Source: Oscillospiraceae bacterium
GTDB lineage: Bacteria > Bacillota > Clostridia > Oscillospirales > Oscillospiraceae
DNA length: 64,000 nucleotides
Direction: 5' to 3'
Assembly: GCA_015067845.1 (NCBI GenBank)
Contig: SVLT01000007.1
Coordinates: 31,509-95,508 of the forward strand
The translations under genes and the position numbers were made by a program. Each line of letters starts with the position of its first letter. Position 1 is the stretch's first letter. Positions 48,420 to 57,647 of this stretch are shown here, piece by piece. The notes under the pieces were generated by a model. It worked only from the letters and a program-made list of their open reading frames with translations, was not told the DNA's origin and ran no database searches.

Positions 48420-49031
48420 TTATGTGTCTTGCTCGACGATCTGCGCTGTAAGCGCGGAAACTTCATAAGCCACACGCTCTTTTTGACCCTCGTCTGTGCG
48501 CTTGATGTACGTCCGGCTTTGCAGCCGCCCCTCAATGCGGATGCAATCGCCGGTGTGACAAAGGGCGATCTCCTCAGCGGTGCGTCCCCAGAAAATGCAG
48601 GGCAGATAATCCGCCCGGCGGAATGTACGCCGTACTGCCAGCATGGCATCGCAGATCTCCCGTCCCAGAGGTGTGCGGCGATAGATGGGCTCCTTGCACA
48701 GTGGGCCTTCGATGATCACATCATTGCAGGGCTCGCCGTCCTCGGCCACCACAGAAAAGGCGAATATGAAGATCAGCAAATGCCGACTTCCCCCTGTGCG
48801 GGTATTGTGGGAACGGATCTGCCCGGTCACCGTCAGCATACTGCCGCCGGAAAGGTCAACGGTATCCAAGATCCGTTCTTCCACCACCACGGGCAGGCAG
48901 TCAGAATTGCCGGACAGACGGGGAATGTCCAGATAAAAACGGTAAAACCGTTTCCCGTGATTCTCGTGGGAGAATTCCGGCAGCGCTACCAGTTGCCCCC
49001 GTACTGTGATTTGATTAACGATATGTTCCAT
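48420..49031 (-). CDS. Tandem OB-fold single-stranded DNA-binding-like protein
   Basis: MEHIVNQITVRGQLVALPEFSHENHGKRFYRFYLDIPR and a second SSB-like half (CIRIEGRLQSRTYIKR). Confidence 0.7.
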   Translation of the reverse strand: MEHIVNQITVRGQLVALPEFSHENHGKRFYRFYLDIPRLSGNSDCLPVVVEERILDTVDLSGGSMLTVTGQIRSHNTRTGGSRHLLIFIFAFSVVAEDGEPCNDVIIEGPLCKEPIYRRTPLGREICDAMLAVRRTFRRADYLPCIFWGRTAEEIALCHTGDCIRIEGRLQSRTYIKRTDEGQKERVAYEVSALTAQIVEQDT

Positions 49032-49103
49032 AGTACCACCTCAAATTTCAGATGTATGGAACATTCTATGCGTTAAAAACGGGGACAGAACAGCGTCGTT
49101 AGT

Positions 49104-49808
49104 TTATTCAAAGCAAAATATATTCGGAACAGCATCCGAGCCGAACACGCGAACAGCCATCCGATACATTGCTTTTGCGTGGATGCGGTCATGCCACAGA
49201 AAACGGCGGAGTACCTTACGCAGTGTCCACAGTTCGCCGTAGCTGCCATCATGAACAGAATTGGACAAAAAATCGGATCGACCTTCCAGTTTTTCAAAAC
49301 CTCTTTGCCGACATTCTGAAATCGTACCTTCGTTATCGGCATCGATACCGATCTCAGCAAAATAATATGCGTTGACATTTTTGGTGTGATTGTACATCTC
49401 CCGGGCGGTACGGGGAACCTGCCCATAGAATGTACTGCGAATGGGTAGGTCACTTGTGTCGACATCGGGAATTGTGCTGTATAAGGTGTGAAAGTCTTTG
49501 GCGGATTTCAACGCAAGTCCTTTTAGATTCATATATTCATCGAAAGTGAGAGGTATTCGCTCTGAATGAAACAGAACATCGGAATCAGCATCAGCAATGT
49601 TTAAATCACAAACGGCATCCTGCACAACTTCAAAGGACATATTGCCCGGGCTGGGCAGTCCTGCCCAAGCAAGGTAAGAACACACATCCGGCAGAAGCTT
49701 TTCCATGGCAATTTCCAAATTGCTGCCCCGTGCATATACCCCAGGGAGGTTTGCCGCATACAGTAAAGTGTCGTTTCCGTTGTGCTCCCATACACATTCA
49801 ATTTTCAT
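49104..49808 (-). CDS. Hypothetical protein with HicB-like N-term and DinB-like C-term
   Basis: N-term WEHNGNDTLLYAANLPGVYARGSNLEIAMEKL; C-term LRKVLRRFLWHDRIHAKAMYRMAVRVFG. Confidence 0.55.
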   Translation of the reverse strand: MKIECVWEHNGNDTLLYAANLPGVYARGSNLEIAMEKLLPDVCSYLAWAGLPSPGNMSFEVVQDAVCDLNIADADSDVLFHSERIPLTFDEYMNLKGLALKSAKDFHTLYSTIPDVDTSDLPIRSTFYGQVPRTAREMYNHTKNVNAYYFAEIGIDADNEGTISECRQRGFEKLEGRSDFLSNSVHDGSYGELWTLRKVLRRFLWHDRIHAKAMYRMAVRVFGSDAVPNIFCFE

Positions 49809-49821
49809 CGATTCTCAGTCC

Positions 49822-51738
49822 TTAACGCTTCTTGGCAGATTTTTTGCTCTTTACCGGGGCTTTGGGTGCAGGCTTTTGAGCCGGTGCCGGTTTTTTGACT
49901 GGCGGCTTGCCCTTGATGGGCGGTTTTGTGGAATATCCGCCGGCCTTGGGCGGTACAGCACGGATCAGACACTTGGGCCCGGAGCCGATGAGATCCTCTC
50001 TGTGGGCTTTCAGTAGTGCCTCTCGCACCAAGTAGTAATTCTTGGGATTGCGATACTGGATCAAGGCGCGCTGCATGGCCTTCTCGTGAGGATCGGTGGG
50101 TACATACACCCGTTCCATAGTACGGGGGTCAAGACCTGTGTAATACATTACTGTGGAGAGGGTGGAGGGGGTGGGGTAGAAGTCCTGCACCTGCTCCGGA
50201 TTGTAGCCCATATCCCGGATATACTCCGCCAGCTCAACCGCTTCTTTCATAGTAGACCCGGGATGGCTGGACATAAGATAGGGGACAAGGTATTGGTTCA
50301 TGCCGTATTGCTTGTTCAAGGCGTAGTACTTCTCTACAAAACGGTTATAAACAGCATTTTTGGGTTTGCCCATGCGCATCAAAACCGCATCGGACACATG
50401 CTCCGGGGCGACTTTCAGCTGCCCGGAGATGTGATACTGGACGAGCTCCTTGAAGAATGTGTCCTTTTTGTCCGCCAGCAGATAGTCAAAGCGGATGCCG
50501 CTGCGAACAAACACCTTTTTCACGCCGTCAATTTTCCGCAGTTTTCGCAAAAGCGCAACATAATCGGAATGATCGGCTTTCATATTTTTGCAGGGGGTGG
50601 GGAACAGACATTGCCGTCCACCGCAGGCACCCTTAGTCAGCTGTTTTTCACAGGCCGGAGCCCGGAAATTGGCAGTTGGGCCGCCCACATCGTGGATATA
50701 GCCCTTGAAATCCTTTTCTTTGACGATTTTCGCCGCTTCATCCAAAATAGATTCGTGGCTTCTGGACTGAATGATCCGCCCCTGATGGAAGGTCAGCGCA
50801 CAGAAAGAGCAAGCTCCGAAACAACCGCGGCAGCTGGTGAGACTGAATTTCACTTCCTCGATTGCAGGTACGCCCCCGGCCTTGGTATAGCTGGGATGCC
50901 AGGTGCGCTCATAGGGCAGGGCGTAAACAGCGTCCATTTCATCCTGGGTCAGCGGCTTCTGCGGCGGATTCTGAACAACAAATTCCTTACCGTAGCACTC
51001 TACCAGCCGCTTGGCGGTAAAGGGGTCGCAGTTGCCGTACTGAACCCTGAAAGATTCCGCGTATTTCCGCTTGTTGGCTTTGATCTCCTCAAAAGAGGGG
51101 AGAGTGATGGTAGGCAGGCTCTCGTCAGGTGCGGCGGTTTTGAATACCGTACCGTCAATGTAGGTGATGTCCTTCACATCCAAGCCGGAATTCAGGGCAT
51201 CCGCAATTTCGACAATGCTCTTTTCGCCCATGCCGTACATGAGAAGATCCGCCTGGGAATCCAGAAGAATGGAGCGCTTCATGCTCTCGGACCAGTAATC
51301 GTAATGCCCCAGACGGCGCAGACTGGCCTCGATTCCGCCGATGAGAATGGGCACATCCTTATAGCGCTGACGGATCAGATTGCAGTAGACAATAGTGGCG
51401 TAATCCGGCCGCTTGCCCATGACCCCGCCGGGGGTGAATGCGTCGGTCTTGCGCTTGTGTTTGGTGACGGAATAGTGGTTGACCATGGAATCCATGTTGC
51501 CGCCGGAGACCAAAAAGCCCAAACGGGGACGACCGAAAATATCGATGGATTTGGGATCTTTCCAGTCCGGCTGAGAAATGATGCCAACGCTGTAACCGTG
51601 GGATTCCAGCACCCGGCTGATAATGGCATGACCGAACGAGGGATGATCCACATAGGCATCCCCGATGATATATACGAAATCGCAGCATTGCCAGCCACGA
51701 TCCAGCATTTCCTGTTTGTTAATGGGAAGAAAGCTCAT
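49822..51738 (-). CDS. YgiQ family radical SAM protein
   Basis: [51 protein letters not shown]; start trimmed from ORF track (52089). Confidence 0.93.
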   Translation of the reverse strand: MSFLPINKQEMLDRGWQCCDFVYIIGDAYVDHPSFGHAIISRVLESHGYSVGIISQPDWKDPKSIDIFGRPRLGFLVSGGNMDSMVNHYSVTKHKRKTDAFTPGGVMGKRPDYATIVYCNLIRQRYKDVPILIGGIEASLRRLGHYDYWSESMKRSILLDSQADLLMYGMGEKSIVEIADALNSGLDVKDITYIDGTVFKTAAPDESLPTITLPSFEEIKANKRKYAESFRVQYGNCDPFTAKRLVECYGKEFVVQNPPQKPLTQDEMDAVYALPYERTWHPSYTKAGGVPAIEEVKFSLTSCRGCFGACSFCALTFHQGRIIQSRSHESILDEAAKIVKEKDFKGYIHDVGGPTANFRAPACEKQLTKGACGGRQCLFPTPCKNMKADHSDYVALLRKLRKIDGVKKVFVRSGIRFDYLLADKKDTFFKELVQYHISGQLKVAPEHVSDAVLMRMGKPKNAVYNRFVEKYYALNKQYGMNQYLVPYLMSSHPGSTMKEAVELAEYIRDMGYNPEQVQDFYPTPSTLSTVMYYTGLDPRTMERVYVPTDPHEKAMQRALIQYRNPKNYYLVREALLKAHREDLIGSGPKCLIRAVPPKAGGYSTKPPIKGKPPVKKPAPAQKPAPKAPVKSKKSAKKR

Positions 51739-51849
51739 CTTTCGCCCTCCTGAATGTGTTGCATTTATTATAGCAGACAATGGCGAAAAAGAGAAGTCTT
51801 TTTTATTTGTTGACAAGCGTGCTATAATCAAGGAAAAGGAGGTATTGCC

Positions 51850-52044
51850 ATGGCAGTCAGATTGAACGAAGATAAAGAGATGGTAAATGCGATCCGCGAG
51901 GGCTTGAAGCGCACCGGTGGCTATTGCCCGTGTCGTCTGCAGCGCACCGAGGAAAACAAGTGCATTTGCGCAGAATTCCGCGCCCAGATCGAAGATCCGG
52001 ACTTTAAGGGCTACTGCCATTGCATGCTGTATTATAAGGATTAA
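51850..52044 (+). CDS. Ferredoxin-thioredoxin reductase catalytic-chain-like small protein
   Basis: 64 aa with CPC-x9-CIC-x15-CHC motif ([21 protein letters not shown]...GYCHCMLYY). Confidence 0.8.
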   Translation: MAVRLNEDKEMVNAIREGLKRTGGYCPCRLQRTEENKCICAEFRAQIEDPDFKGYCHCMLYYKD

Positions 52045-52136
52045 AAATAATTTATAAAACCGGAAAAAAGGTGTTGACAAATTTTGCAACGCGTGGTATT
52101 ATAGCCAAGCGGTCAGGCAAATGCCTTTCCGGAAAT

Positions 52137-52224
52137 GGGCGAGTGGTGGAATTGGTAGACTCGCTAGATTCAGGTTCTAGTGTCCATTACGGACGTGCGG
52201 GTTCAAGTCCCGCCTCGCCCACCA
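52137..52224 (+). tRNA. tRNA-Leu(CAG), CCA encoded
   Basis: GGGCGAGTGGTGGAATTGGTAGACTCGCTAGATTCAGGTTCTAG...GGTTCAAGTCCCGCCTCGCCCACCA; anticodon CAG; upstream TTGACA-17-TATTAT. Confidence 0.95.
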
Positions 52225-52283
52225 AAGAAGACAGCCGCAAGGCTGTCTCTTTTTTTGCCAGTCGAGGCTTGCCAAAACAGAGT

Positions 52284-52415
52284 AAACCCCTTGATTTCCA
52301 ATGAAAACGGAGATCAAGGGGTATTTTTGTTCTATTTCAGCCCAGTCGCTTCTGTTCGTTACCTTTTCTTCCTATTCCCGTCGATCCCGCCGGCGGCGCG
52401 TCGTTTTCTGTCTTT
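52284..52415 (+). repeat. Hairpin repeat family 2, copy A
   Basis: AAACCCCTTGATTTCCAATGAAAACGGAGATCAAGGGGTATTTTTGTT...CTATTCCCGTCGATCCCGCCGGCGGCG. Confidence 0.65.
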
Positions 52416-52577
52416 TAGATAGCCGCTAGATAGTTATGTATGGCGCCTTTGTTGAAGATTAGAGAAGATACTTAACTAGAATCCACCGTTCTGTTCCTTG
52501 TTCTGTCGGTCACGATGACTGCCAAAACAGGGGAGGGAGCGGTGTTATTGTTGCGAATTGAGTTTTGGGCGGCGAAG

Positions 52578-52725
52578 TCGATGAGAGGTCGGTTTTTGGG
52601 GCAGGCGAGGTCGGCTTTGTGATCGATCGACTGGGCAAAGCGGTTTACATAACTCAGGTTCAAGTCCCGCCTCGCCCACCAAATGAAAAACCCGGTATTC
52701 GTTAGGAATACCGGGTTTTTGCTGT
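52578..52725 (+). repeat. Dispersed repeat family 1, copy R1, containing an exact tRNA-Leu 3' tail (52657-52681) and a terminal hairpin
   Basis: TCGATGAGAGGTCGGTTTTTGGGGCAGGCGAGGTCGGCTTTGTGATCGATCGACTGGGCAAAG...GGTTCAAGTCCCGCCTCGCCCACCA then AAAACCCGGTATTC..GAATACCGGGTTTTT. Confidence 0.85.
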
Positions 52726-52841
52726 TCTTTATGCGGTTTTCCTGGTGGAAATGTTCGGAAGAGCAGGGGAGTGGATAGTGTGTTTCCCTTATTGTTGCCC
52801 ATACCAATGGATTTTGCCGGTCTAACCTTACCCAACAATGA

Positions 52842-52962
52842 AAACCCCTTGGAATCCAACGAGTTTGGACTCCAAGGGGTATTTTTGTTATTCTGACTGC
52901 CGTTTTCACCTATTTGCAACTGTTTCTGCCTATTTCCGCCGACGCCGTCGGCGGCGAGGTAT
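52842..52962 (+). repeat. Hairpin repeat family 2, copy B
   Basis: AAACCCCTTGGAATCCAACGAGTTTGGACTCCAAGGGGTATTTTTGTTATTCTGACTGCCGTTTTC...CTATTTCCGCCGACGCCGTCGGCGGCG. Confidence 0.7.
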
Positions 52963-52969
52963 GGATGGT

Positions 52970-54046
52970 TTACGATTTTATCTGCTGCTTTGAAATCTCC
53001 ATTGCACGGTAGATCGCAAGAAGTTGTTTTCGTGAGGAAACACCCAGTTTTCCGTAGAGATTCTTATTGTGAAATTTCAAGGTGTTTTCCTTTATGTTTA
53101 GCGTGTCCATAATTTCTTTTGTAGAACTACCTGCCAGATAGGCTTCGAAAATTTGCCGTTCCTGGCCGGTTAGTGTTTCCGATCCCTGGCGGAAGCAGGC
53201 AATTTCTTCCTCTGTTACAAGGATCGACTTATGCGATTTATTCTCCCGGCTTGTTGCCGTCATTGCTTCTTCTTTTTGCTGTATCAGCTCACGCAATCTT
53301 TGGTCTTCCTTCATAACCATATGCACGCCCAACAGGAAAAGCTCGCTGATTATATAGGAAACGGATAGAAATTCGAAATCGATATTGCAGATCTGTTCAA
53401 TAAACCATACGCCGATATTTACAAACACGGCAATCGCGACGATCACTGCGTGGGCGGCGGTATCAATGGTTTTTCTGACGGATGCTCTGATGATCACCGC
53501 AATCATAGCAGCAAAGTATCCGACCAAGTACACGAGATACAACGGGTGTAAAGGACCGTAGACCTTTATCAGCTTGGAAGCGCCGCCCACAATCTGAAAG
53601 GACACCTCTTTGTAATAGATATCCAATATTCCGGGACTTGCAGCAATGAGAAACACAACAACGGAAAGGCTGCACAGAGATATGGGCACCCATTTTTTAT
53701 ATTTGGTATTGGTGACACTCAGGATGATCATGAGCATTGCAAAAGGCAGAAATACCGAACCGAGATAGGAGATACGGTTGGCAAGCAGAGCCTGCTGCAA
53801 ATCCGAGGAAACTGACAGGAAGGTGTAGCCAATATTCACCACCAGAACAGAGGAAAACAGCAATACGAACCATTGCTTCTTCTTGCGTACCAGCAAGAGA
53901 CAGCCCACCAAAAGCAACAGAGAAAGAACGGCCGCGGCACCGTAAATCATAGACAGATTTGCTGCTTTTTCTCCGATTTGAGCGCAACCGGAAAGTGCAA
54001 AGGTTATATATATCAGAGACAATATCAAACATAAATGTCTTTTCAT
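52970..54046 (-). CDS. Membrane-bound LuxR-type one-component regulator
   Basis: Seven or eight TMs then LuxR HTH LTGQERQIFEAYLAGSSTKEIMDTLNIKENTLKFHNKNLYGKLGVSSRKQLLAI. Confidence 0.85.
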   Translation of the reverse strand: MKRHLCLILSLIYITFALSGCAQIGEKAANLSMIYGAAAVLSLLLLVGCLLLVRKKKQWFVLLFSSVLVVNIGYTFLSVSSDLQQALLANRISYLGSVFLPFAMLMIILSVTNTKYKKWVPISLCSLSVVVFLIAASPGILDIYYKEVSFQIVGGASKLIKVYGPLHPLYLVYLVGYFAAMIAVIIRASVRKTIDTAAHAVIVAIAVFVNIGVWFIEQICNIDFEFLSVSYIISELFLLGVHMVMKEDQRLRELIQQKEEAMTATSRENKSHKSILVTEEEIACFRQGSETLTGQERQIFEAYLAGSSTKEIMDTLNIKENTLKFHNKNLYGKLGVSSRKQLLAIYRAMEISKQQIKS

Positions 54047-54091
54047 AAAAATCTCCCTCGACTGCGAATGTTATCAGTACTCGCTGCCTGT

Positions 54092-54145
54092 CCCACACTT
54101 TTTCCCACACTTTTTGACAACAAAATTACAAAACCCACACTTTTT
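54092..54145. promoter_or_regulatory. Three direct repeats of CCCACACTTTTT in divergent promoter region
   Basis: CCCACACTTTTT at 54092-54103, 54104-54115 and 54134-54145. Confidence 0.55.
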
Positions 54146-54304
54146 TTCTTTCGTAGGTGTGGCGAAATGAAAGAGGGAATTTTGTAAAATAGTACTGCCT
54201 AGGTGATGAAAGGATTTAGTATTAATATCTTATTCACATTTTAGCACAGTTACCCACTTTCGTCAAGAATTACAAAAGGGAATCCTGAAAGGAGAGAAAA
54301 TGCT

Positions 54305-55888
54305 ATGAAAAAGTTTATGTCCGCCGTTTTATGTCTTATGTTTATACTCTGTATTCTTCCGCTGCAAGTGTTTGCGGCACCCATCGAAAAACTGGAGGTC
54401 ACAGGGATAGATGCCCCCGTAGCAGGTGAATCACCGGATATGGAGGCCGTGGCAGGAAATGGCTACTACACCCTGGTCAATCGGGTGCAATGGAAGGAGT
54501 ATAACGAAGACAAGATCCTTCAGCGGGTTCTTACGGCAAGCGATACCTTCCGTGCAGGGTATTATTATGCGGTCTTTGTAACGGTATTTACGGACTCCGA
54601 CATACCTTTTACATCAGCAACCACCGGGAAAATCAACGGCAAGTCAGCTCAGGCACAGGAACCGCAGGATAGCGGCTGTTCCATTGTTCTGATATACAAC
54701 TTTGCCGAGATACTCAAAGAGCCTGTCAAGAAGCTTGATCTTGCGATTCCGGCTCCGGTTGAAGGAGAGAAGCCCGACTACACCAAGCTGGAAGGTAGCA
54801 GCTATTACAGTGATAACGGACTGAACGGAACAAGCACCCGTATTTATAAAAACGGCATTGCGTGGTATAAGTCCGCAACTGCCGCTATGACACCGGGTAC
54901 CGCAGAAACCTTCCAGGCAGATGCCGACTACCAACTCAAGATTTCCCTGCTGCCGAAGGAGGGTTATTTCTTCCACGAGAACATCTCCGTTACGATCAAC
55001 GGCAAGACCGCGACGGTGGAAGCCTTTGATGATGGAAGTATCAATGCATCTGTGACGCTGACAGCCGCAGGTCCTGCACATACTCACACCCCCTCTGCAT
55101 GGCGCACCACGGGCATATATCATTACAAGGCCTGTACTACCTGTGGCGAGTTCCTGGAGTCGGAAGATCATTTTGGCGGCGTTGCAACCTGTGCAGAAAA
55201 AGGAAAATGCACGGTCTGTGGCTACGAATACATCGATGTTCATGAAAATCATACCCCGGATACCTCCAAATGGGTCATTCGAGGAGATATGTACCATTAC
55301 CACGCCTGCAAACTCTGCGGTGCTCATTGCGATATTGGTGAGCATGTAGCCGGACCGGCAGGTACTCCCGACGCGGCAGTAGTCTGTAAGGATTGTGGAT
55401 ATATCATCACCCCTGCCAAGGATCACACGCACAACCTGACAAGGGTTGCAAAAAAGGATGCTACCTGCATCGAGCCGGGTAACGTGGAATATTACACCTG
55501 CGACGGGTGCTCTGATTTCTTTGCAGACAGTGAAGGCAAGTCCAAGATCACCGATACGGTTATTGCCCCCTTGGGACACAAGATTTCCGATGATTGGAAA
55601 CATGACGAAAACAACCATTGGCGCACCTGTACTGTGTGCAATGAGGTACTTACAGAAACACAGATGGCACATGAAATGAACGGTGAAAAGTGTACAACCT
55701 GTAACTATGACGGCAGTAAATCCGATAACACCCCCTCTAATCCCACAGAGACAACGCCTGATTCTACTGTTCCCCAACAGCAAGATAAAGGCAATGGCGG
55801 TATGCCCTGGTGGGAAATTCTGTTGATTGCCCTGGGCGCAGCGGGAGCCGGCTTTGGAATTACCCTGGCAGTTTTGAAGAAAAAGTAA
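54305..55888 (+). CDS. Secreted/anchored Cys-repeat surface protein
   Basis: Signal peptide; repeated CxxC 'H..CTxCG' modules; Thr/Pro linker; C-term TM IALGAAGAGFGITLAVLKKK. Confidence 0.8.
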   Translation: MKKFMSAVLCLMFILCILPLQVFAAPIEKLEVTGIDAPVAGESPDMEAVAGNGYYTLVNRVQWKEYNEDKILQRVLTASDTFRAGYYYAVFVTVFTDSDIPFTSATTGKINGKSAQAQEPQDSGCSIVLIYNFAEILKEPVKKLDLAIPAPVEGEKPDYTKLEGSSYYSDNGLNGTSTRIYKNGIAWYKSATAAMTPGTAETFQADADYQLKISLLPKEGYFFHENISVTINGKTATVEAFDDGSINASVTLTAAGPAHTHTPSAWRTTGIYHYKACTTCGEFLESEDHFGGVATCAEKGKCTVCGYEYIDVHENHTPDTSKWVIRGDMYHYHACKLCGAHCDIGEHVAGPAGTPDAAVVCKDCGYIITPAKDHTHNLTRVAKKDATCIEPGNVEYYTCDGCSDFFADSEGKSKITDTVIAPLGHKISDDWKHDENNHWRTCTVCNEVLTETQMAHEMNGEKCTTCNYDGSKSDNTPSNPTETTPDSTVPQQQDKGNGGMPWWEILLIALGAAGAGFGITLAVLKKK

Positions 55889-55914
55889 GAATAGAACGGG
55901 CGAGCACTTCTTAA

Positions 55915-55955
55915 AATGAAGCCCGATACCTTAATCGGTATCGGGCTTCATTTTG
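55915..55955 (+). terminator. Terminator
   Basis: AATGAAGCCCGATACCTTAATCGGTATCGGGCTTCATTTTG. Confidence 0.85.
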
Positions 55956-55980
55956 CGTTATTGTTGTGAATGGCGTTTGG

Positions 55981-56092
55981 GGCAGGGAAAGTCGGCTTTG
56001 TGATCGGTCAACTGGCAAGGACAGGTATTGTGCTTACCCATCAAGTCTCTCATTATTCACAAAAGAGACGATCGGAAGATCGTCTCTTTTTT
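55981..56092 (+). repeat. Dispersed repeat family 1, copy R2
   Basis: GGCAGGGAAAGTCGGCTTTGTGATCGGTCAACTGGCAAGGACAGG...CATCAAGTCTCTCATTATTCACAAAAGAGACGATCGGAAGATCGTCTCTTTTTT. Confidence 0.8.
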
Positions 56093-56208
56093 CTTGGTTT
56101 GGACATTCAAACGCTGGGACATATTTCCGTTAAAGGATATTTACATTTTCTTTACCAATCTTTAGACGTGTGTGGTATAATCTACGTAATATTGTGAGGT
56201 GAGTATCC

Positions 56209-56958
56209 ATGTCTGCACAGATGATATTCAGGCGCTATGAACTGAAATATCTGCTCACACACGAACAAAAGCAGATCATTTTGGAAGCAATGGCGCCGTA
56301 TATGAAGCCGGATCGTTACGGAAAAACGGTCATTCGCAATCTTTATTTGGATACTCCGGATTACAGACTGATCCGTCGGTCAATGGAAAAACCGGCTTAT
56401 AAAGAAAAACTGCGCATCCGTTCCTATTCCCAGGCGAGCCCGGACAGCACGGTATATGTGGAGTTGAAAAAGAAATACGACGGTGTGGTATATAAGCGCC
56501 GGGTGGCGCTGCCGTATGAGGATGCGATGGATTGGCTGAGTCAGAAGAGACCCTGTCCAGTAGATTCGCAGATCAGCCGGGAAATCGATACTTTTACTGA
56601 GTTTTATCAGCATCCGGAGCCAAAGGTTTTCCTGTCTTATCAACGAGAGGCGTATTATCATATTAATGGGGGAGGATTCCGGGTTACTTTTGATGATCAC
56701 ATTCAAAGCCGTACTGACGATCTGAACTTGTGTGCGCCGGTGTCCGGAGATCTGATCTTGCCAACTGATAAGGTTCTGATGGAGATAAAATGCACCGGAG
56801 GCATTCCTATGTGGATGGTGCAGATCCTATCCCGGGAGCGTATATATAAAACCTCATTCTCTAAGTACGGTACAGCGTACAGCTTACTGATATTTCCTGA
56901 GATTTCAGGCAGATCATCCCAACAAAAGGAGCACATGATTTATGGAAGCAATTTTTAA
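56209..56958 (+). CDS. VTC-domain (polyphosphate polymerase-like) protein
   Basis: FRRYELKYLLTHEQKQIILEAM; IRNLYLDTPDYRLIRRSMEKPAYKEKLRIRSY; VYVELKKKYDGVVYKRRV; LMEIKCTGGIPMW. Confidence 0.88.
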   Translation: MSAQMIFRRYELKYLLTHEQKQIILEAMAPYMKPDRYGKTVIRNLYLDTPDYRLIRRSMEKPAYKEKLRIRSYSQASPDSTVYVELKKKYDGVVYKRRVALPYEDAMDWLSQKRPCPVDSQISREIDTFTEFYQHPEPKVFLSYQREAYYHINGGGFRVTFDDHIQSRTDDLNLCAPVSGDLILPTDKVLMEIKCTGGIPMWMVQILSRERIYKTSFSKYGTAYSLLIFPEISGRSSQQKEHMIYGSNF

Positions 56959-57634
56959 GGGCATTTTCGATGGACAGCTGGCTCAAACGATCGGCGTAGA
57001 GGATTTCCTGCTTTGTTTGGGCGTTTCCCTGGCACTGGGCTTTATTTTGGCTGGGGCATATATATGGAAAAATTCCCCCTCAAAGAGTTTTCTGGTGACC
57101 CTTGCGCTGTTGCCTGCCGTGGTTTGTGTTGTGATTATGATGGTCAACGGTAATATCGGTGCAGGTGTTGCTGTTGCAGGCGCATTTAGTCTGGTGCGTT
57201 TCCGTTCTGCACCCGGTTCTGCAAAGGAGATCGTCACCATTTTCCTGGCAATGGGCGCAGGCCTCATTGCCGGCATGGGTTACCTGGGCTTTGCTGTGCT
57301 GTTTACTGTGATCATGTGCATCGTGTTTGTGCTGTATAATTCCCTGGCAAGCGTCAAGCCCAAGTGTGCGTCTGCCGAAAAGGTGATCAAGATTACCATT
57401 CCGGAGGATCTGGATTATTCCGGCGCATTCGACGATATTTTTGCAGAGTTTACCAGCACAAGCGAGCTGATCCAGGTAAAGACCACCAATATGGGCAGCA
57501 TGTTCCGCCTGACCTATCTGGTAAAATTGAAGGAGTCGGCCTTGGAAAAGCAGATGATCGACCGTATTCGTGAAAGGAATGGCAATCTGGAGATTATGGT
57601 ATCCAAGCAGGAGACCCATATGGTTGAGCTTTAA
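56942..57634 (+). CDS. DUF4956 membrane protein
   Basis: GNIGAGVAVAGAFSLVRFRSAPGSAKEIVTIFLAMGAGLIAGMGYLGFA; overlaps VTC gene. Confidence 0.88.
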   Translation: MEAIFKGIFDGQLAQTIGVEDFLLCLGVSLALGFILAGAYIWKNSPSKSFLVTLALLPAVVCVVIMMVNGNIGAGVAVAGAFSLVRFRSAPGSAKEIVTIFLAMGAGLIAGMGYLGFAVLFTVIMCIVFVLYNSLASVKPKCASAEKVIKITIPEDLDYSGAFDDIFAEFTSTSELIQVKTTNMGSMFRLTYLVKLKESALEKQMIDRIRERNGNLEIMVSKQETHMVEL

Positions 57635-57647
57635 GAGGGTGCGTGAA

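Noticed and set aside
52578-52681. Full second tRNA-Leu gene at R1
   Set aside because: Only the 25-nt 3' tail matches; no acceptor 5' strand, D-arm or anticodon arm.
52472-52919. ORFs such as WWARRDLNLSYVNRFAQSIDHKADLACPKN
   Set aside because: Antisense readings of the tRNA-Leu tail repeat; the repeat is interesting but the ORFs are not credible genes.
54092-54145. CRISPR-like direct repeats
   Set aside because: Only three 12-nt copies, two abutting; no regular spacers and no cas genes.
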